This document shows, piece after piece, positions 58,140 to 64,000 of a stretch of DNA of 64,000 nucleotides. The notes under the pieces were generated by a model. It worked only from the letters and a program-made list of their open reading frames with translations, searched no databases and had not been told where the DNA came from. The position numbers and the translations under genes are program-made. Source of the stretch: Sympetrum striolatum (taxonomy: Eukaryota > Arthropoda > Insecta > Odonata > Libellulidae); NCBI GenBank assembly GCA_947579665.1, contig OX388349.1:23902459-23966458 (forward strand), given 5' to 3'. How positions within the stretch are numbered: the first letter of the stretch is position 1; the number at the start of each line of letters is the position of its first letter.

Positions 58140-59329
58140 TATGTGCTTCATTATCTTCCATTCTTTGTTAATATTTATTTTAGGAGTTGTTTTTTCTATC
58201 TCTGGCTTTTTCAACTCCCCTGCGTGGGGTTGGTTTCCTAACCTGAATTCGTTTGTATTACTCGTCATACTCAGACTTTTCCAATCATGCGGTGTTTCAG
58301 ACTTATGAAAGATTCATTAGTTAGAAAGGGAATCATTATATTCCAACCCGCGTATGTCTTTTTATAAATTCTTTTATCGACCTCAATTTGTCTCAATTCA
58401 TAAAGATTTAAACTATGTCTTTATTACTTTTTCTATATCTTCATTGTTTGCTAAATGTCTCAATTTATTTTATAAAGAAAGATTAATAAATACTCATTAT
58501 GGAATTTTATTGGCATACCTATAGCGGCCTAAGAATACTTCTCATTTAGATTTTCACTTGAAGATTTCATTGTTAATTTTAATTATTGAGATGTCTATGT
58601 CCTAGGTCTTCAAAAGATTCCTGTTCCTAGTTCGTTTTATGTTTCTTGAACCTCACTTTTTTTCATACAGTTATATACATATCTTTTCGTGAATAATGTG
58701 ACTGTAATTTACCTCTGATGAAATTCCGTACTGTTTAAAATAATTGGAATATTTTCTGTATTTTTGTGGCGACAAGTATAAAATATCAATGAACCATTAG
58801 TAATGAATGCAGCGAAAACTACTGTCCACTTGCAAAGCGATTGAAGTCCGAGCATACAATTTTCTCTGCGACGCTATGTTAAGTTGAAGATTACCTGTCG
58901 TCGCTCGGGCATTTTGTCGTTTGGCGCGCTTTGGGATTATCTGCTCGTTTAATGCCGATCTGATAGTAATCTGTTTGCATCGCTCGCCAAGATAAAGGCG
59001 GACGGAAATAATTTCGAAGTTGGACTGCTCCGGTGGTCTTAATCCGTGGAGAGGTTGGCGTCTAATCCAGAGCAAAGCCGAGGGAATTTGGAGATGCTGG
59101 CCGCAAGAGGGCGGCACTCGCAAAACTTGATACATTTGAGTCCTGGGATTATGGGATGCTGAGGATTGAAATTCATTCTTTTTTCTGTTTGCCGATGCAT
59201 TTTAAACTAAATCCTGAGGGGAAATTTTTAAAGGAATCCGCTCTATTAAAGCGTACCATTGAGGCGACTTTGTATTGCAGCTATATTATTAACTCTTATG
59301 TTATAATGGCTAATTATTTGGGGCAACAT
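58140..59329. other. Gene-free stretch with CpG-dense patch at 58830-59160
   Basis: No recognised gene. The 112-codon minus-strand frame at 58797-59135 overlaps the CpG-dense patch and has no known signature. Confidence 0.4.
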
Positions 59330-59740
59330 AATTGAAATATTATTTTATATTGATATATGTATAATATTTATATATAATAATGATATAATATTGTATACTG
59401 TTCTCATTACAATGATGCAACGCTGTGGGCTATTACAGAAAATATACCATCTAGCTCCTAGAATACAATATTACATTTATCTCATAGCTACAACATTGTT
59501 ATATTACTATACAGTTATACCATACCTACAACAGAAGCCTTCAACCATAGATTTTATCTACAACAGTATACCATTACAATATAGTTACACCCTTACAAGT
59601 ATTACATTTTCACATGAAAGCTCAGTTACTCTGTACGAATATATGTTTAAGAAAGTTTTCTATTCACTTCATATCACTTATCATATAAGTGTTTTCAAGG
59701 TTCTCATAGTTCATTTCACATTCATTTCTTTCTACTAGAT
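59330..59740. other. Low-complexity TA and TAC-rich tract
   Basis: A run dominated by TATAATAT-type sequence (59330-59395) passes into a segment rich in TACAA, ATTAC and TATACC strings on the plus strand. A 115-codon frame (59391-59738) is open through it but is dominated by Tyr, Ile, Thr and Leu from those repeated strings. It has no recognised domain. Composition differs from both neighbours. Confidence 0.35.
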
Positions 59741-61089
59741 GTAGCCCACAGTTTATTGCGTGTTCAATAAGAGTTGCTTTCGAAAAATCGGGGTAGGACT
59801 AAAATTATAATCATGGATTGCCATTCCCCGTTCCTTGAATGATATGCTTGATTTTCCCCGTTTACTGTTTTTTAATAGAATTCTCTACTGACTTAATGTT
59901 GCCTATTCTTTTTTATTAGTCTATTCATAGTCATTAAAAAAATGGGAGTTAGCTCATTGACCCTCTGGTAAGGCGCAACGAACTGTTAAGCAATATTTAC
60001 TGTTTTCAATGATGTCTTCTGGGGGTAATCTTGGGAAAGTACACTTCCTGCCTTGAAAACATTCCGGTCTGGGAAATATTTCTCAGTGGCGTTGTTAGAA
60101 ATTCACTGTCGGAGGTGCAAAGCGCAACATAACACCTTGCTGCGAGAGATATCTGATTTAATTCAGTATATGTTAAGGAATAATCTTGATATCTGAATAC
60201 TTGGATTAATCTAATAGTCCTTCTGTTTTATCATGGAAATCTATTATCTCGTAAGAGTCAGGATATTGGTATTTACTTAGCACGCATGGGCGTAGGCGTT
60301 CTGTTTCATTACTATTTTAGTTGGTATCGTTCTTTCAAAGCCTTTTATGATTCTCTATCGGTGTTCTTCCGTATATAAAAGGATTCCAAGGAAATTGAAA
60401 AAAGATTAATGATCATGCATTTGAGCCGGTAAAACCTGAACACTCTGCTTTGAGTATGTAATAAGTAAAGCGATTTTTATTTGAGTGAAATTGAGTCTAA
60501 TACGTATCTTCTTACATCGTACTCTTCGTCGTTTAAAAATGAGAAGAAAAAGATAGCTTGAGATGAAGTACACACAAGAGAGCTGCTTAGCATTTTCAAA
60601 TGTATGAGTTTTCGTTTTAGAAAAATTACAACTTTGCAGGAAAACACCCTCGAGAAGGGAGATGCAAAACTGCAAAACTTAAGGCAAACAAAATAGTACA
60701 GACATTGGTTCACAGATATCGGATATGGGTACCTCTTTCCAACTGCCACATTTAAAATAATTACGTGGAAAATGCGAAATATGCTTTTGAATTATGTTTA
60801 GATGGCGTTCCACAATATTTGACCAGAACACCTTCAGTTTAAACGATATAAATTATATATTTTATACTTTTGATATAACGTATCAAAATTTAAAATCAGG
60901 AACAGATCTAGAATTTTATTCAACTTCATAATTCTTTCTTTAATCAATTTATGAATTCAAGGTGTCTTTTTGCGGTCGAATTTTTCAAAATAATTTAACT
61001 ATGAATGGATGACAGTGATCGTCTTGCTATTTAGAGCTATCCTTTGAGTTATGTAATGACCCGTAATAACCAAGCATAAGTGCACTTGA
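59741..61089. other. Gene-free stretch
   Basis: AT-rich, no gene or element recognised. Confidence 0.4.
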
Positions 61090-61610
61090 TTTAAGAAGCG
61101 AGAACTCGAATGCTCGTTGGGTCCAGAAGCAAAGCATGCAAACTTCTCTTAAAGTTTTAAATGTCTCTCCGAATGCACGACAGTCTCTTTCCGTTCTCCG
61201 TTGTGCAGTGATCCATTTTGCGAATTAGCAAACTCATTCGGCGTAAACGGAGGCGATTCGAAGGAAGTTTCCGCTCGAAGGGAGGCACACGACCCCGTTG
61301 GAGGAACTCTTTCGGTTTCAGTCTTTCACTGCAGGTTCGTTGCCCTTGGTCAATGACTTAATGCACGTCCGTTTGGAATTTGTCCCGGGGTTTGTAAAGG
61401 CGTTTTGCGGGAACGGTTGCTCTTTTCGAGGGATTCGCAGATGTGTCACAGGTTTTTTCGACGCGTCAAGTGGTTGTTCTCGGGAATCGTGGAATGATTC
61501 ACGGAGATGCTACAGATCTGTGGGTGCCTAATGATTCGCGGTTGATCTATCTCAAGGGTGCGAAAGCGGATCTGGGAACTTGCTTTGGTGATAATTTCCG
61601 TGTATGATCA
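61090..61610. promoter_or_regulatory. CpG-dense patch, possible regulatory element
   Basis: CpG-dense relative to its flanks. A 77-codon plus-strand frame (61298-61531) has no known signature. The regulatory role is inference. Confidence 0.25.
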
Positions 61611-61839
61611 CCTTAAATTAAAAGTGATTCTAGTGCCTTAATTTCCTCCATAGAACTGGTTATATTCAGTTCTGCATTATGAATCCTATGGATGAAGCGT
61701 AGCTATAGAAACATTTCGAATTTAGCTGCAGCCTCTCTTTATATTCAATGGTTGTTTTGCTGTCATTAATAGAGGTAATAGTTGCCTTCTCTGGACCTGC
61801 CAATGCTAGGAGTGGTCATTGTGCATTTCTGTAAGGTAA

Positions 61840-61940
61840 CCCTGAAGGCCGGTTGGTACTTCACACCTTCCAACATTAGATACATACCAAAAGCTAGTGG
61901 AGGGAAATGATGCTTACTGATTACTGATGAGGAGTTAGGG
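61840..61940 (-). repeat. Dispersed repeat, family R (copy 4, partial and diverged)
   Basis: On the minus strand ACTCCTCATCAGTAATCAG, then CATCATTTCCCTCC, then GTACCAACCGGCCTTCAGGG parallels the 3' half of the family R repeat, where ACTCCTCAT, TTCATTCCTCTC and GCATCAACCGGCATTGGGG occur in order. Confidence 0.45.
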
Positions 61941-63005
61941 TGCGCAATATACCTCTCGCTTATTTCGATTCCATCACTTGAATTTCGGTAACGATTGACG
62001 GAAAATTCAGTTCATCTAGTGAGTAATAGTTAAGTCTCTGAAATTTTAGTAATTCTTTATGCCCTTCCAAATTTTATTATTCGCTAATATTTGCAGTATA
62101 TCTTATTAGTAATAATGAAAATTATTCGGCGGTTTAGTTCCACCAATCAATTGGTATATTAATTGTGATTGAATGAATATCCTTCTATGGCGGTCAAACT
62201 CTTGGAAAGTTACTTTTATATTTTTGTCCATAATCTATCTGAAGCCATGTCGTATTTTGAGCGCTGCATTCAACATTTTTGCTGATAATTAAATAGCTTT
62301 CTTCTCTCCGAGTCTTAGCTTAATAATGATCAATTAAATTCAGAATAATTGCCAATGGCGATCTAATATTTCGACCTGGACTTCTTGGCAAGTATGGAGA
62401 ATCTACATGTATTTCAGCAAATATTGCACCTTTTTGCCGTACATTAGGGTTTGTCAGTCTGTTATGTATAATTTTATTTTCTATTTCCACTGCGCAACGA
62501 TCGCACAGAAGTGTTTTTGAAACTGCTAGTGTAAGCTTTTACTTCGCTTATTCTTCTTGGACTTTTAGCAGGGGAAGACGGGTTATCTCCGCTACATCTC
62601 GACTTTATTTTCTTAATATTGATCCAGGAAATCGAACAGGGAATCTCCATTCTCTTAATGATGCCCTTTCTCATTCCGTTTGATTACGCTTACTGAGGGA
62701 CTCGCAAGGAAGTGCGTGCAACGCCCCTTTAAGAAAGGATTATCATTCATGTTTGGTATTCTGTGCATCGGCATTTTTGCTTATCGTCGGGGTGGAGTAA
62801 TGCTGTCTCTGCTGTTTTGATGTGACGCTTTGTGCGTCTGTCTTGCGTGACAGCGAGATTTATTTTCTTTTCTCGCTGCATAATCGTTGGAATCGCAGGA
62901 TGTTTACTTCATACCCAGTTCTCCTAAATGCTCCTTTGTTTTAAATTGAAGGCTAAAGAAAAATTCGTTAAGTCGGAGTTTTCGAAGAAGCTGTTCCTTC
63001 GTGGT
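61941..63005. other. Gene-free stretch
   Basis: AT-rich with a mildly CpG-richer part at 62460-62720. No gene or element recognised. Confidence 0.4.
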
Positions 63006-63254
63006 CGGTGAATTGATCCGGGGGGAATTCGTACGCGGAGAATTCGTACGTGAGGAATTAATCCCCCGCGTTGATACTATTGTTATTCAGTCATATGTTA
63101 ATCTAAACGCCCTGGTTATTGGTTAATGTTATAAATAAATTAACCGGGGGGGGGGTTGGTAGTACAACATCAGCGCGGGGGATCAATTCCCCGCGTACCA
63201 ATCTGTCGGGAGATCAATTCCTTGCGTACGAATTCCCCCCGGACCAATTCACCG
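63006..63254. mobile_element. GC-rich inverted-repeat element with internal motif repeats
   Basis: The left end CGGTGAATTGATCCGGGGGG and the right end CCCCCCGGACCAATTCACCG are inverted repeats (one mismatch), continuing through GAATTCGTACGC. Inside the arms a motif of the form GAATT-RT-CGCGG recurs several times (AATTCGTACGCGG, AATTCGTACGTGAGG, AATTAATCCCCCGCG on the left; GATCAATTCCCCGCGTAC, GATCAATTCCTTGCGTAC on the right). The centre is AT-rich with a G-run at about 63146. No target duplication is obvious. It is probably a MITE or a foldback element of unknown superfamily. Confidence 0.65.
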
Positions 63255-64000
63255 GGCGCCCTGTTATTTAATCATAGCAGCATACTTCTTTCATTCTATT
63301 TCACCTTCAAATATGGTAGTGCCTGTTGGCATTATTTCTTTAATGGACAATTTGGGATTTTTCGTGGCAGTTAATTTAATATGTTGGCGTTTGTATGTAG
63401 TTTAAAGATATTTCCGAAATTATAAGGTCCGCTGCAACTAATAAAGTAATTTGTCTACGTCTTTTATATGATGATGCATTCCTTTATAATTTTTTTCTTC
63501 GAACTCAGCCAAATAGGAAGCCTGGGGAAGTATGTTATAGTATTTGTAAACAGAGTTCTGCTGTGTTTAGGATGTGGTTTGTATGAATATCTACTGTAAT
63601 AAGTGAGTTTGTGTTAAACTTACTATCACACTGCATAACTTCTCATTACTTCTGCGGCCAGCTTTAACCGATTGTGAGAACGAGCGCCCCAATTCTGATT
63701 GATTTGCTTTATTACGGATCCTTGGTGTAAGAATAACTATTTTTGCTTCTGTTTATAGATAGTCTAAATTAATAAGTGCACGAACTAGAACGAAATTTGT
63801 AACTTGGTTGGACAGAAACGGGGTGCAACACCGCAAGTTTAGAAAAAAATACTCTCGCCAAAATCTCCTCAAAATTTTAGTTTATGGTAAATGATTCTTA
63901 TGCCTTTGCTCTTATTAAGTGAAGGTTACCGAAAGCTTTTAAGTTCTTAGCGGAGGTATTGAATTGTTTCTTTCTCAGCTGCAGAAAGATACCCGTCAGT
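63255..64000. other. Gene-free stretch
   Basis: AT-rich, no gene or element recognised. Confidence 0.4.

Overview
The window looks like nuclear DNA of an arthropod, probably an insect with a large, repeat-rich genome. This is inferred from the repeat content: tRNA-derived SINEs, CR1/Jockey-type retrotransposon tails, a Transib element, a pogo/Tigger element, short mariner-type MITEs and motifs resembling the hammerhead ribozymes of Penelope-like retroelements. The species cannot be named from the sequence. The DNA is AT-rich. I recognise no complete host protein-coding gene and no functional rRNA or tRNA gene. Reading frames are short, and the longest (138 codons, 24372-24788, minus) resembles nothing I know.

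The simplest reading is that this is the inside of a very long intron or a gene desert. Two possible exons, both on the plus strand, suggest a plus-strand transcript. The better one (28070-28150) has a strong 3' splice site fused directly to GTAAGT and a second GTAAGT donor 81 nt later. That is the layout of a recursive-splicing (ratchet) exon, and it also happens to be one open frame of 27 codons. CpG-dense patches a few hundred bases long recur every few kilobases without genes (for example 1577-1950, 9000-9300, 19070-19600, 26380-27010, 29470-30400, 43290-43950, 47280-47910, 50570-51200, 61090-61610). They may be regulatory elements, but this is inference.

The best-supported mobile element is at 35876-39251: a 3,376-bp Transib/RAG1-family transposon. 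It has two arms of identical length (738 bp) that look essentially identical, termini beginning with the V(D)J heptamer CACAGTG, and a 5-bp CGCTG target duplication. On the minus strand its interior holds broken pieces of a RAG1-like transposase: the block with the first catalytic Asp and the C-terminal block with the catalytic Glu. The part between them is missing.

Other elements, in order: a SINE (2945-3091); copies of a dispersed repeat called family R here (5436-5807, 19765-19920, 50070-50432, 61840-61940); a pogo/Tigger relic (11653-12758); three hammerhead-like motifs on the minus strand (18687-18721, 32398-32441, 43032-43075); a 124-bp near-perfect palindrome made from SINE 3' ends (22102-22225); three CR1/Jockey-type 3' ends (28495-31572); a SINE cluster (32479-34575 and 39408-41280); two further retrotransposon tails (57752-58139); a 77-bp foldback MITE (56096-56172); and a GC-rich inverted-repeat element (63006-63254). 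All coordinates and pairings were read by eye. No alignment or search was run.
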